Assembly (NCBI RefSeq): GCF_001558155.1
Contig: NZ_LOAS01000015.1
Span: forward strand, 62,001-126,000
DNA: 64,000 nucleotides
Direction: 5' to 3'
DNA from: Aliiruegeria sabulilitoris
GTDB lineage: Bacteria; Pseudomonadota; Alphaproteobacteria; Rhodobacterales; Rhodobacteraceae
Both the position numbers and the translations under genes were made by a program. Below are positions 53,133 to 61,665 of this stretch, one piece after another. Position 1 is the stretch's first letter, and every line of letters starts with the position of its first letter. The notes beneath the pieces are model-generated. The model was not told the DNA's origin. It searched no databases and was given only the letters and a program-made list of their open reading frames with translations.

Positions 53133-54047
53133 TCATCGTGCTTCTGCGATGGAATAGAGCTCGCCAGGGCGCAGGGCGAGGTCCATCCCGAGCTTGAGAC
53201 AGACCGCCAGCACCAGCAGCGCGAGCAGGATTCGCAGTTGTTCGGCCTTGAGCTTCGCGCCGATCATGGCGCCAAACTGGGCGCCTATCACGCCCCCGAT
53301 CAGCAGGACCGTTGCCAGGAAGACATCGACCGTGTGGTTCGTGACCGCATGCATGAGCGCGGTGGCGCCGGAGACGAGGATCACCTGAAAGAGCGAGGTG
53401 CCGATGACGACCTTGGTCGGCATGCCGAGGATATAGATCATCGCCGGCACAAGGATGAAACCGCCGCCGATGCCCATGATCGCCGAGAGCACGCCGACAG
53501 CTACGCCCACCAGCACCGGCGGGATCACCGAGATATAGAGGCCCGAGGCGCGGAAACGGCGCTTGATGGGCCATGTGTGGACCCAGTTGCGCTGCCGTCG
53601 CACGATCGGCGCGGACGTCTGGTTCTTCGCCCGGCGTATCGCGCCAAGCGCCTCGACGAACATCAGCAGGCCCACCGCGCCGAGGAACACGACATAGAAG
53701 AGGGTAATCAACAGGTCGACCTGCCCGAACGACTTGAGCAGGTTGAACAGCCCCATGCCGAGGACCGCGCCGATCAGCCCGCCGCCCTGAAGGGCCAGCC
53801 CCATGCGAACATCCACCGTTCCGCGCCGCAGATGGACCAGGACGCCGGAGACCGAGGAGGCCATGATCTGGTTCGCGCTTGTCGCGACGGCCACCGCTGG
53901 CGGAACACCGATGAAGAACAGAAGCGGTGTCAGCAGGAACCCGCCTCCGACACCGAAGATGCCCGACAACACCCCAACCATCCCGCCCAATCCGAGCAGG
54001 AGGAACAAATCGACCGAGATCTGTGCTATCGGCAGGTAAATCTGCAT
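53133..54047 (-). CDS. TauE/SafE family permease (copy 2, paralogue)
   Basis: 304 aa, same architecture as copy 1 and clearly homologous along its full length. They share the same start MQIYLPIA, the same GVGGGFL(L/M)TPLL and GLYISVIPPVLVGV stretches and the same end region PxELYS. The two genes are 100 bases apart in the same direction: a tandem duplication with later divergence. Transport direction and substrate are as for copy 1; two paralogues may handle different anions. Confidence 0.92.
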   Translation of the reverse strand: MQIYLPIAQISVDLFLLLGLGGMVGVLSGIFGVGGGFLLTPLLFFIGVPPAVAVATSANQIMASSVSGVLVHLRRGTVDVRMGLALQGGGLIGAVLGMGLFNLLKSFGQVDLLITLFYVVFLGAVGLLMFVEALGAIRRAKNQTSAPIVRRQRNWVHTWPIKRRFRASGLYISVIPPVLVGVAVGVLSAIMGIGGGFILVPAMIYILGMPTKVVIGTSLFQVILVSGATALMHAVTNHTVDVFLATVLLIGGVIGAQFGAMIGAKLKAEQLRILLALLVLAVCLKLGMDLALRPGELYSIAEAR

Positions 54048-54114
54048 GCCGCGCTGCTATTCCCGCAGGGGCTTCGTTTCAACAGTCATTTCGGGAATGC
54101 CCGATTTGCGTCAG

Positions 54115-54139
54115 GCCCACCGGCGCCGGGCCGGTGGGC
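54115..54139 (-). terminator. Stem-loop at the end of the BMP-type ABC operon
   Basis: GCCCACCGGC - gccgg - GCCGGTGGGC, a perfect 10-bp stem just after the stop of the last permease gene (minus strand). No T-run follows, so it is terminator-like rather than a proven intrinsic terminator. A smaller stem TCGGG/CCCGA is at 54091-54104. Confidence 0.5.
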
Positions 54140-54154
54140 TCAGGAAGGCTACGC

Positions 54155-55165
54155 TCAGCGTTCCTTCACATATGGCTGGCCACCCGCGCGCGGCGGGATC
54201 GCCTTGCCGACGAAACCGGCGAGGATGACCACTGTCAGGATATAGGGCATACTGTCGAGCAGCTGCACCGGCATCTTGAACGGAAAGAGCGCTTCTACCA
54301 CATCGGTGCGCAGCGCCAGCGCCTGAAGCAGGCCGAAAAGCATGCAGGCGCCGAGCGCGTGCCACGGACGCCATTTGGCAAAGATCAGTGCGGCGAGCGC
54401 GATATAGCCGCGCCCCGCCGTCATGTCCTTGACGAATCCGGCTTGCAGGCCCGTGGCGAGGTACGCCCCGGCCAGACCGCACAGGATGCCGACGATGCCG
54501 ATGGCGGCATAGCGCAACCCGACGACCGAGATCCCGGCCGTATCGACCGCGGCGGGGTTCTCGCCCACCGCGCGCAGGCGCAGCCCGAAGCGGGTGCGGA
54601 ACAGGATCCACCAGGTCGCCGGAACTGCGGCCAGCGCGATATAGACGAGGATCGAGTGGCCCGAGATCAGCTCGGAATAGAAGAGCTGCAACGGTCCGGC
54701 CTCGGCGAGCATCTGGCTCAGCGGCCGGCCCGCGGCCGCGGCATCCGTCGGGCCGATGGCAAAGGGCAGCTCGAGGCCTTCGAAACGCGCCCCGCCGATC
54801 AGCGAAGGCGTGCGGCCACCCTGGCTGAACCAGCTTTGGGCGATCAGCACCGTCATGCCGGAGGCGAGGAAGTTGAGCGCCACACCCGAGATCAGTTGGT
54901 TGCCCCGGAAGGTGATCGAGGCGAGGCCGTGGATGAAGGCAAAGACCATCGAGGCCGCGATGCCGGCCAGAAGGCCCAGCCAGACCGATCCGGTGGTGTA
55001 GGCGAAAGCGGCCGAGAAGAAGGCCGAGATCAGCATCTTGGCCTCAAGCCCGATATCGAAAATGCCTGAGCGTTCGGAGAAGAGACCGGCCAGACAGGCC
55101 AGCAATAGCGGCGTGGCCAGCCGGAGCGTGGAATCGAGCACCTGGATGAGAGTGGAGAAATCCAT
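54155..55165 (-). CDS. BMP-type ABC transporter permease (NupQ/YufQ-like)
   Basis: 336 aa. BPD_transp_2 permease: LLLACLAGLFSERSGIFDIGLEAKMLISAFF is the typical entry (SERSGVxNIGxEGxM pattern), followed by about eight further helices and GRGYIALAALIFAKWRPWHALGACMLFGLLQAL near the C-terminus. Inner-membrane channel half for import of purine nucleosides or related solutes. Start 4 bases downstream of the other permease stop. Last gene of the bmp operon. Confidence 0.94.
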   Translation of the reverse strand: MDFSTLIQVLDSTLRLATPLLLACLAGLFSERSGIFDIGLEAKMLISAFFSAAFAYTTGSVWLGLLAGIAASMVFAFIHGLASITFRGNQLISGVALNFLASGMTVLIAQSWFSQGGRTPSLIGGARFEGLELPFAIGPTDAAAAGRPLSQMLAEAGPLQLFYSELISGHSILVYIALAAVPATWWILFRTRFGLRLRAVGENPAAVDTAGISVVGLRYAAIGIVGILCGLAGAYLATGLQAGFVKDMTAGRGYIALAALIFAKWRPWHALGACMLFGLLQALALRTDVVEALFPFKMPVQLLDSMPYILTVVILAGFVGKAIPPRAGGQPYVKER

Positions 55166-55169
55166 CGTC

Positions 55170-56276
55170 TTATTCTCCCGCCGCCTGTTTGGACCGGCGT
55201 ATCGCCAGGAATATTTTCTCGATCGGCATGCGCACCATGTTGTCGAGCGCGCCGGTGAAGAGGATGACGAGCCCCTGGATCACCACGATCAACTCGCGCG
55301 GGATCGACATCCAGAGCGCCAACTCTGCCCCCCCTTGGTAGAGGAAGCCGAACAGGATCGCCGATATCAGGATGCCCAAGGGGTGGTTGCGCCCCATCAA
55401 CGCCACGGCGATGCCGATGAAACCTGCCCCTTCGACCGAGTTGAGCACCAGCCGTTCTGCTTCGCCCATCACGTTATTGACGGCCATCATGCCCGCGAGC
55501 CCGCCCGAGATCAGCATCGCGATGACAATGATCTTGGTCGGCGAGATACCGGCATAGACGGCGGCACTCTCGGATTTGCCATAGGCGCGCAGCTCGAATC
55601 CGAAGCGGGTGCGCCAGATCAGCAACCAGACCAGCAGGCAGGCGATCAGCGCAATGATGAAGGCGAGGTTGGCCGGGGCCGATTTGGAGAACGGAATGCC
55701 GACAATTGCGAGGATGTCATGCAGGGAAGGCAGGTTGCTTCCGTCCGGAAACTTGGCCGAGGCCGGGTCCATCGAGCCTGCGGGGCGCATCACGTTGACC
55801 AGCATGTAGTTCAGTACGGCGGCGCCGATGAAGTTGAACATGATGGTTGTGATGACGATATGGCTGCCGCGTTTCGCCGCGAGCCATGCCGGCAGAAAGG
55901 CCCAGGCCGCCCCGAAGAGCGCGCCGCCGACCATCGCGGCCGGCAAGGCAAGCGTCCAGTGCGGCCAGGGCAGCATCAGGCAGACCAAGGCCACACCCAG
56001 GCCGCCCAGCGTCGCCTGTCCCTCGGCACCGATATTGAACATCGAGGCATGCGAGGCGACGGCGAAGGCCAGCCCGGTAAAGATGAAATTGGTGGCGTAA
56101 AAGAGCGTGTAGCCCCAGCCATAGGTGGAGCCGAAGGAGCCCTGCACCATCAGTTTCAGCGCCGCCCAGGGGTCTTCACCGATCCCCAGGATCACCAGCG
56201 CCGAGATCACCATTGCCAGAAGCAGTGAGACCACTGGCACAAGGACCACGTCGGCCCATTTCGGCATCACGTCCAT
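55170..56276 (-). CDS. BMP-type ABC transporter permease (NupP/YufP-like)
   Basis: 368 aa permease. N-terminal VVLVPVVSLLLAMVISALVILGIGEDPWAALKLM and SHASMFNIGAEGQATLGGLGVALV (NIGAEGQ signature). AGFIGIAVALMGRNHPLGILISAILFGFLYQGGAELA is the conserved C-terminal stretch. It forms the heterodimeric channel with the next gene product. Its start overlaps the ATPase stop by one base (TGATG). Confidence 0.94.
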   Translation of the reverse strand: MDVMPKWADVVLVPVVSLLLAMVISALVILGIGEDPWAALKLMVQGSFGSTYGWGYTLFYATNFIFTGLAFAVASHASMFNIGAEGQATLGGLGVALVCLMLPWPHWTLALPAAMVGGALFGAAWAFLPAWLAAKRGSHIVITTIMFNFIGAAVLNYMLVNVMRPAGSMDPASAKFPDGSNLPSLHDILAIVGIPFSKSAPANLAFIIALIACLLVWLLIWRTRFGFELRAYGKSESAAVYAGISPTKIIVIAMLISGGLAGMMAVNNVMGEAERLVLNSVEGAGFIGIAVALMGRNHPLGILISAILFGFLYQGGAELALWMSIPRELIVVIQGLVILFTGALDNMVRMPIEKIFLAIRRSKQAAGE

Positions 56277-57856
56277 CAGGTGCTCCCCCCGTTCGTCACG
56301 CCAGCCATCAGCAGGCCCAGCTCGCCTTCATTCGTTTCGCCCGGAAGGCGTTCGCCCATAATCTGGCCGTCGAACATCACCGCGATGCGGTCGGAAAGGC
56401 CCATGATCTCGTCCAACTCGACCGAGACCAGCAGGATCGCCTTGCCCGCGTCGCGCAGGTTGATGATCTGCTGGTGGATGAACTCGATGGCGCCGATATC
56501 GACACCGCGCGTCGGTTGTCCGACCAGCAGCAGGTCCGGGTTGCGCTCGATCTCGCGGGCGAGCACGATTTTCTGCTGGTTGCCGCCCGAGAAGCTCTTG
56601 GCGGCAAGCTGCGGGTTCGGCGGGCGCACGTCGAAGCGCTCCATCTTGCCCTCTGTCTCGGCCTTGATGCCGGCATTGTCCATCAGCCAGCCCTTGTTCA
56701 GCGCCGGATCCCATTGGTAGCCGAAGACCATGTTCTCCCAGGCGGCGAAATCCATGATCAAACCGGCGCGCTGGCGGTCTTCGGGGACATGGGCGATGCT
56801 GCGTTCACGCCGGGAGCGACCGTCGGAATACTTTCCGGTCAGGTCGATCTCCTGGCCGTTGATCTGCACCGAGCCGGTGGCGCGCGTGATGCCGCCCAGC
56901 ACGTTCAGAAGCTCGGACTGGCCATTGCCGGCCACGCCCGCGATGCCGAGGATCTCGCCCGCCCGCACTTCGAGGCTGACGCCCTTGAGACGTTGCACCT
57001 TGTCTTCGTCCACGACACGGAGGTCTTCGACCTTGAGCACGGTCGCGCCGGGCTGGGCGGGCTTCTTGTCCACCCGCAGCAGCACCTTGCGGCCTACCAT
57101 CAGCTCGGCCAGCTCCTCGGGCGAGGTCTCGGCGGTCTTGACGGTGGCGGTCATCTGGCCGCGCCGCATCACGGAGACCGTGTCGGTCACATCCATGATC
57201 TCGCGCAGCTTGTGGGTGATCAGGATGATCGTCTTGCCTTCGTCGCGCAGGCCGCGAAGGATGCGGAACAGGTGGTCCGCCTCGGCGGGCGTCAGCACCC
57301 CTGTCGGCTCGTCGAGAATCAGGATCTCCGCATTGCGGTAGAGCGACTTGAGGATCTCCACCCGCTGTTGCTGGCCCACGCCGATCTCCTCGATCACGGC
57401 GTCGGGGTCCACGTTCATCTCGTATTCTTCGGCGATCTCGGTCAGGTGCTTGCGCGCGTTCGACATGGTCGTGCGCAGGAGAGCGCCTTCCTCGGCGCCC
57501 AGCACGACGTTTTCGAGAACGGTGAAGTTCTCCACCAGTTTGAAATGCTGGAAAACCATGCCGATGCCGGCGGCAATGGCGGCCTGGCTGTCGGGAATCT
57601 GGGTGACCTGTCCGTTGATCAGGATCTCGCCGCGATCGGCCTTGTAGAAGCCGTAGAGGATCGACATGAGCGTCGATTTGCCCGCGCCATTCTCGCCGAT
57701 AATGCCATGGATCGCGCCCTTGGCGACGGATAAGGAGATATCCTTGTTCGCCTGGACCGGGCCGAAAGCCTTTGAAATCCCGCGCAATTCGATGGCCGGC
57801 GGTGCATTCGGGGCCGCTCCGGGCGGCTGTCCGGACGTGTCGGCAAGATCCTTCAT
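56276..57856 (-). CDS. BMP-type ABC transporter ATP-binding protein, two domains (NupO/YufO-like)
   Basis: 526 aa with two fused nucleotide-binding domains. The first has Walker A GENGAGKST (54-62), a signature region IGVGQQQRVEILK and Walker B ILILDEPT. The second has the degenerate Walker A IAGVAGNGQSE, signature FSGGNQQKIVLARE and LLLVGQPTRGVD. This arrangement is the rule for sugar/nucleoside (CUT2/BMP-type) ATPases. Start at MKDLADTSG, preceded by AGGGGATG; the longer frame (57904) overlaps an intergenic stem-loop. It drives uptake with the binding protein gene upstream. Confidence 0.94.
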   Translation of the reverse strand: MKDLADTSGQPPGAAPNAPPAIELRGISKAFGPVQANKDISLSVAKGAIHGIIGENGAGKSTLMSILYGFYKADRGEILINGQVTQIPDSQAAIAAGIGMVFQHFKLVENFTVLENVVLGAEEGALLRTTMSNARKHLTEIAEEYEMNVDPDAVIEEIGVGQQQRVEILKSLYRNAEILILDEPTGVLTPAEADHLFRILRGLRDEGKTIILITHKLREIMDVTDTVSVMRRGQMTATVKTAETSPEELAELMVGRKVLLRVDKKPAQPGATVLKVEDLRVVDEDKVQRLKGVSLEVRAGEILGIAGVAGNGQSELLNVLGGITRATGSVQINGQEIDLTGKYSDGRSRRERSIAHVPEDRQRAGLIMDFAAWENMVFGYQWDPALNKGWLMDNAGIKAETEGKMERFDVRPPNPQLAAKSFSGGNQQKIVLAREIERNPDLLLVGQPTRGVDIGAIEFIHQQIINLRDAGKAILLVSVELDEIMGLSDRIAVMFDGQIMGERLPGETNEGELGLLMAGVTNGGST

Positions 57857-57881
57857 CGAGCATCCCCTGTCTTGTGACGGA

Positions 57882-57914
57882 AAGGGCCGCGCGGCGTCAC
57901 GCAACGCGGCCCTT
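57882..57914 (-). other. Intercistronic stem-loop between bmp binding protein and ATPase genes
   Basis: AAGGGCCGCG pairs perfectly with CGCGGCCCTT across a 13-base loop, in the 84-base gap between the two genes. Such structures often protect the upstream message or partly terminate it, so that binding protein exceeds the membrane parts. This is inferred from position. Confidence 0.6.
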
Positions 57915-57940
57915 CCTGCTGTTTCACGATCCGTCCCGGA

Positions 57941-58936
57941 TCAGAACTCGAGCGCCGGGCAGGTGTTGTCGGCCATGTAGTCATGCACTGACAGCTCGCC
58001 CGAGGAGATCTTCTCGGCGGCCATGTCGGCGGCTGACTTCCAGTTGGCGTCGACGATGTCGGCATTGTTCTCGTCCATCGCGAAGCCCACGCCCTCGTTG
58101 GAAACGCCCATCACCACGATGCCGGTCTCGAAGCCGGGGCCGTCATCGAAGGCCTTCTCGACCGCGTTGTCGACGCGCTTGACCATGGAGGTCAGCACCT
58201 TGCCCGGGTGCAGGTGGTTCTGGTTGCTGTCCACGCCGATCGACAGGATGCCTTCGTCGGCAGCGGCTTGCAGCACGCCCACACCGGTACCACCGGCAGC
58301 GGCGAAGACCACGTCAGCGCCCTGCGATACCTGCGCCTTGGTCAACTCGGAGCCCTTCACCGGGTCGTTCCAAGCGGCGGGCGTGGTGCCGGTCATGTTG
58401 GAGATGATCTTGGCATCCGGGTTCACCGACTTGACGCCCTCGGCATAGCCACAGGCGAATTTGCGGATCAGCGGAATGTCCATGCCGCCGATGAAGCCGA
58501 CCGTGCCGGACTTGGAGGCATTGGCGGCCAGCATGCCGACAAGATAGGAGCCCTCATGCTCGGAGAAGACCACCGAGCGCACGTTCGGCTGGTCCACCAC
58601 CATGTCGATGATGGCGAAGGAGGTGTCGGGGTAGTCCGGGGCAACTTCGGCGAGGACATTGCCGAAGGCGAAGCCGGTCATGACCACCGGGTTGGAGCCC
58701 GACTCGGCCAGACGGCGCAGCGCTTGCTCCCGCTGGGCTTCGGACTGCATTTCGATTTCGCGGAAGGTTCCGCCGGTCTTGTCCGCCCAACGCTTGGCGC
58801 CGGTATAGGCGGATTCGTTGAACGACTTGTCGAACTTGCCGCCTAGGTCGAAAATGATTGCCGGTTCGGCCGAGGCGATGCCGGCCGTAAGGGCCAGGGC
58901 GGCAGCCGCGCCGAGGATGCTCCGCATAATTGTCAT
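57941..58936 (-). CDS. BMP-family basic membrane/purine-nucleoside binding protein (PnrA-like)
   Basis: 331 aa. Signal peptide about 1-23 (LALTAGIASA). AIIFDLGGKFDKSFNESAYTGAKRWADKTGG matches the PnrA/BMP start (DxGGxxDKSFN). GSYLVGMLAAN and TVGFIGGMDIPLIRKFACGYAEGVKSVNPDAK are conserved. A periplasmic solute-binding protein; relatives bind nucleosides. Start 58936 has GGGAGAG at 7 bases; the frame to 59044 was rejected. First gene of the bmp ABC operon. The 247-base upstream region has two hairpins and a palindrome (next entries). Confidence 0.94.
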   Translation of the reverse strand: MTIMRSILGAAAALALTAGIASAEPAIIFDLGGKFDKSFNESAYTGAKRWADKTGGTFREIEMQSEAQREQALRRLAESGSNPVVMTGFAFGNVLAEVAPDYPDTSFAIIDMVVDQPNVRSVVFSEHEGSYLVGMLAANASKSGTVGFIGGMDIPLIRKFACGYAEGVKSVNPDAKIISNMTGTTPAAWNDPVKGSELTKAQVSQGADVVFAAAGGTGVGVLQAAADEGILSIGVDSNQNHLHPGKVLTSMVKRVDNAVEKAFDDGPGFETGIVVMGVSNEGVGFAMDENNADIVDANWKSAADMAAEKISSGELSVHDYMADNTCPALEF

Positions 58937-58970
58937 GAATACTCTCCCGGTTGGGTTTGTTTTGGGCAGC

Positions 58971-59003
58971 GGGCCGAGGACGGCCCGGATCGTCGGAACG
59001 ATC
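58971..59003 (-). promoter_or_regulatory. Leader hairpins upstream of the bmp operon
   Basis: GGGCCG-agga-CGGCCC (58971-58986) and GATCG-tcggaa-CGATC (58988-59003) lie 35-67 bases before the start codon. They could structure the mRNA leader. The conserved core of the purine riboswitch was not found. Confidence 0.4.
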
Positions 59004-59150
59004 GGATCTCGTGTCGGATCACCCGGGAATAAGGCCGCAGCCATGCAAGGGGGTCAACCGGTTTTTACATGTGGCGCACGCGCATTTCGGCGCGGCACGC
59101 GGTTCGGAGGCTTTGGTTTTCAAGGTGACCTCTCGAAGGGAGCCGGACAT

Positions 59151-59163
59151 GTCACACTGTGAC
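59151..59163. promoter_or_regulatory. Palindromic operator candidate GTCACACTGTGAC
   Basis: A perfect 13-bp inverted repeat (GTCACA-c-TGTGAC) lies 215 bases upstream of the bmp start and 21 bases after the rimI stop. Its symmetry is typical of a dimeric repressor site. The regulator is unknown. Confidence 0.45.
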
Positions 59164-59183
59164 GTTGCGGAACCGAGGCGGTC

Positions 59184-59615
59184 TCAGGCCGGTGATGCGT
59201 CAAGGCGGCGGCTATAGACGATCGCGTCGATCCGCTCTCCCGTCGGGGCGCGGTAGTACTCCTTGCGCCGCCCGACCTGCGTGTAGCCGAAGCTTTCGTA
59301 AAGAGCGCGCGCGGCTTTGTTCTCGGCGCTGACTTCAAGAAAACTGGTCTTCGCGCCACGAATGCGGGCTTCGTCTTCGTAAGCAAGCAGGAGTTGCCGG
59401 CCATGACCTACGCGTTGTCGCGCCGGGGTCACGGCGATGGTCAGCAATTCGGCCTCGTCCAGCATTATCCGCCCGAGCGCGAAGCCCGCGTCGCGGACGC
59501 ACAGGTAAACGCCGGGCGATTGCTGGAAGGTTGCGAATTCGTCCTCGGACCATGGGCGCGGCGTGTCGAAGCAGAGCGCGTGAAGCGCGGCAAGCGCGGC
59601 CGGGGTCGGGGTCAT
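59184..59615 (-). CDS. rimI: Ribosomal-protein-alanine N-acetyltransferase RimI
   Basis: 143 aa GNAT acetyltransferase. VTPARQRVGHGRQLLLAYEDEARIRGA (acetyl-CoA pyrophosphate loop R/QxxGxG/A) and FLEVSAENKAARALYESFGYTQVGRRKEYY are typical of RimI. It acetylates the N-terminal Ala of ribosomal protein S18 or other proteins. ATG overlaps the tsaB stop by ATGA, the usual tsaB-rimI pair. Confidence 0.92.
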   Translation of the reverse strand: MTPTPAALAALHALCFDTPRPWSEDEFATFQQSPGVYLCVRDAGFALGRIMLDEAELLTIAVTPARQRVGHGRQLLLAYEDEARIRGAKTSFLEVSAENKAARALYESFGYTQVGRRKEYYRAPTGERIDAIVYSRRLDASPA

Positions 59616-60286
59616 GGCAGGATCACCGGGGGCGGGTCCGAGGGGGGGACGGCATCGGCCGCGCGCACGTAGAGCGGCGCGGGCCGTTCGGCTGGCATGC
59701 CCTCCTCCAGAAGGCGCCTCCGGGCGATTCGGGCGATCCGTTCGGGGATATCTTCCAGAACGGCCGGAATGGCGGAGCCTGCCGTCTGCGCGGAAATCTC
59801 CTCTGCGAGATGTCCGATGATGGTGGTGCTGCCGGTTGTGCCGAGATCGTTCGGCAGTTCCGAGAGCGCAGCGAGGCGCGGTTTTCCTGCGGGTCTGCCA
59901 TAGCGGAAAAGCTGCAGATAGACCTGTTCACGCGGGGCGGGCAGGCAGACCAGAAGCTCTTGGGCTGTGTTGCCATGCGCCATGATCTCGAAATTCGACA
60001 CGCCCACGGCGGGAATTCCGAGTGCCAGCGCCAAGCCCCGCGCCGCTGATACCGAAATACGGATGCCGGTGAAATTGCCGGGCCCGATACCGACCGCAAG
60101 CGCGTCCAGATCGGACCACGCGAGACCGCGCCCCGCCAGCGTCTCTTCCAGAAGCGGCATCAGCGCTTCGGCCTGTCCGCGTTTCATCTCCATGACGCGC
60201 GCGCCATGAAGTTCGTCGCCTTGAAGCAGCGCGGTGGCGCAATGCGGGCCGGATGTGTCGAAGGCGAGGATGTTGGCAAATGTCAT
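59612..60286 (-). CDS. tsaB: tRNA threonylcarbamoyladenosine synthase component TsaB
   Basis: 224 aa ASKHA-fold pseudo-enzyme that scaffolds TsaD/TsaE for t6A37 formation on ANN-decoding tRNAs. ILAFDTSGPHCATALLQ is the family start and LDALAVGIGPGNFTGIRISVSAARGLALALGIPAVGVS the conserved core. Overlaps rimI by 4 bases. A terminator of the upstream nfu gene lies about 52 bases before its start. Confidence 0.94.
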   Translation of the reverse strand: MTFANILAFDTSGPHCATALLQGDELHGARVMEMKRGQAEALMPLLEETLAGRGLAWSDLDALAVGIGPGNFTGIRISVSAARGLALALGIPAVGVSNFEIMAHGNTAQELLVCLPAPREQVYLQLFRYGRPAGKPRLAALSELPNDLGTTGSTTIIGHLAEEISAQTAGSAIPAVLEDIPERIARIARRRLLEEGMPAERPAPLYVRAADAVPPSDPPPVILP

Positions 60287-60337
60287 TCAGCGGGCTTTCA
60301 CCGGGATACTATGGCTTCGAGCGCGCGGTTTCAAAGG

Positions 60338-60368
60338 CAAAAGGCGCTGCCTCGCATGTGCAGCGCCC
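60338..60368 (-). terminator. Intrinsic terminator of the nfu gene
   Basis: GGCGCTGC (60343-60350) pairs perfectly with GCAGCGCC (60360-60367). On the minus strand the hairpin is followed by a TTTTGCCTTT run. It lies about 65 bases after the nfu stop and before tsaB. Confidence 0.75.
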
Positions 60369-60432
60369 GGTTATTCGATCGCCTTCGGTCACAGACGAAC
60401 CGTCCCCGTGCAATGCCTGTGCGTTGCGCCCG

Positions 60433-60999
60433 TCAGACGGCGACGGGGCGAACCTCGAGCACTTCCGGGATGTAGTGGCGCAGCAGGTTCTCGATGCCCA
60501 TCTTGAGCGTCAGCGTCGAGGAGGGGCAGCCCGCGCAGGCACCCTGCATGTGCAGGTAGACCACGCCACGGTCGAAACCGTGGAAGGTGATGTCGCCGCC
60601 ATCCTGGGCCACTGCAGGGCGAACACGGGTGTCGAGCAGTTCCTTGATCTGGTTGACGATCTCGGAATCCTCGCCCTCGTGCTCGGCATGACCGCCCGTG
60701 GCGGGAGCGCCATCATCGGCAACCGCCGGCTGCCCGGACTGGAAATGTTCCATGATCGCGCCGAGGATCGCCGGCTTCACATGTTCCCACTCCACCGTTT
60801 CGGCCTTGGTCACGGTGACGAAATCATTGCCGAAAAACACGCCCGTCACGCCGGTCACGGCAAAGACACGGGACGCCAATGGCGAACGCTCGGCCGCGGT
60901 GGCGTTCGGGAAATCGGCGGTGCCGGTTTCCAGCACGGTCTGGCCGGGAAGGAATTTAAGGGTCGCCGGGTTCGGCGTGGATTCTGTCTGAATGAACAT
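60433..60999 (-). CDS. NifU-family iron-sulfur scaffold protein (NFU)
   Basis: 188 aa. The N-terminal Nfu_N domain starts MFIQTESTPNPATLKFLPGQ. The C-terminal NifU-like domain has HMQGACAGCPSSTLTLKMGIENLL, with the CxxC pair that holds a transient 4Fe-4S cluster. A carrier delivering Fe-S clusters to apoproteins, as in NfuA and mitochondrial NFU1. Located 100 bases after uspA on the same strand and followed by an intrinsic terminator. Confidence 0.95.
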   Translation of the reverse strand: MFIQTESTPNPATLKFLPGQTVLETGTADFPNATAAERSPLASRVFAVTGVTGVFFGNDFVTVTKAETVEWEHVKPAILGAIMEHFQSGQPAVADDGAPATGGHAEHEGEDSEIVNQIKELLDTRVRPAVAQDGGDITFHGFDRGVVYLHMQGACAGCPSSTLTLKMGIENLLRHYIPEVLEVRPVAV

Positions 61000-61099
61000 G
61001 GGGCATGCCTCTTTGGCGGGATGGTCGGTATATGCGCTTTAAGGGCGCGCGTGTCAATGAGTTGGAATCGTTCTAAACTGGGGCGAGAGTCGCTGCGCC

Positions 61100-61555
61100 T
61101 CAGGTGATCGCGTCCAGTTGCTCCTTGGACAAGCTGCCCGGCACGATGGTGACGGGGACGGGCAGCGCGCCCGAATTCTTGGTCAATTGAGTGACCAGAG
61201 GGCCGGGGCCGCCCTTGCCAGTGGACGCACCCAATACCAGAACGCCAATATCGGGATCCTGACGGATCTGGGACAGCAATTCCGGAACCGGCTCACCCTC
61301 CCGGATCACCAGGTGCGGGTCCACCCCCTGCCGGTCGCGCATCCACTTGGCGAAAACCTCGAAATGCGCCTCGATCCGTTCGCGGGCCTCCGCGCGCATG
61401 ATGTCGCCAACCCCGATCCAATGGTTGAATTCTTCGGGCGGGATGATCGACAGGATCTCGACGCCGCCGCCGGTATTGGCCGCGCGCATCGCCGCGTACC
61501 GCATGGCGTTCAGGCATTCGCGACTGTCATCCAGCACCACAAGGAACTTGCGCAT
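61100..61555 (-). CDS. Universal stress protein (UspA family)
   Basis: 151 aa single Usp domain. KFLVVLDDSRECLNAMRYAAMRA is the N-terminal signature and VLVLGASTGKGGPGPLVTQL resembles the ATP-binding G-2x-G-9x-G stretch, so ATP binding is plausible. An excellent GGAGGAGACC site precedes the ATG. It precedes nfu. Confidence 0.93.
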   Translation of the reverse strand: MRKFLVVLDDSRECLNAMRYAAMRAANTGGGVEILSIIPPEEFNHWIGVGDIMRAEARERIEAHFEVFAKWMRDRQGVDPHLVIREGEPVPELLSQIRQDPDIGVLVLGASTGKGGPGPLVTQLTKNSGALPVPVTIVPGSLSKEQLDAIT

Positions 61556-61665
61556 TAGGTCTCCTCCTTAGCGCCGAAAGCGCATCGGCCCCGTCCCGGC
61601 AATTTGCCCGCGCCCGACGCGCAGGGCAAGCAGAACCGGCAGGGCGGTTGGCTGGCCGGGAGCGG

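Noticed and set aside
52094-53197. Plus-strand frames over the TauE/SafE genes
   Set aside because: Shadow frames, rich in His/Gln/Asp, with no family resemblance.
58937-59183. Purine riboswitch upstream of the bmp operon
   Set aside because: Two hairpins exist, but the conserved three-way-junction core was not seen.
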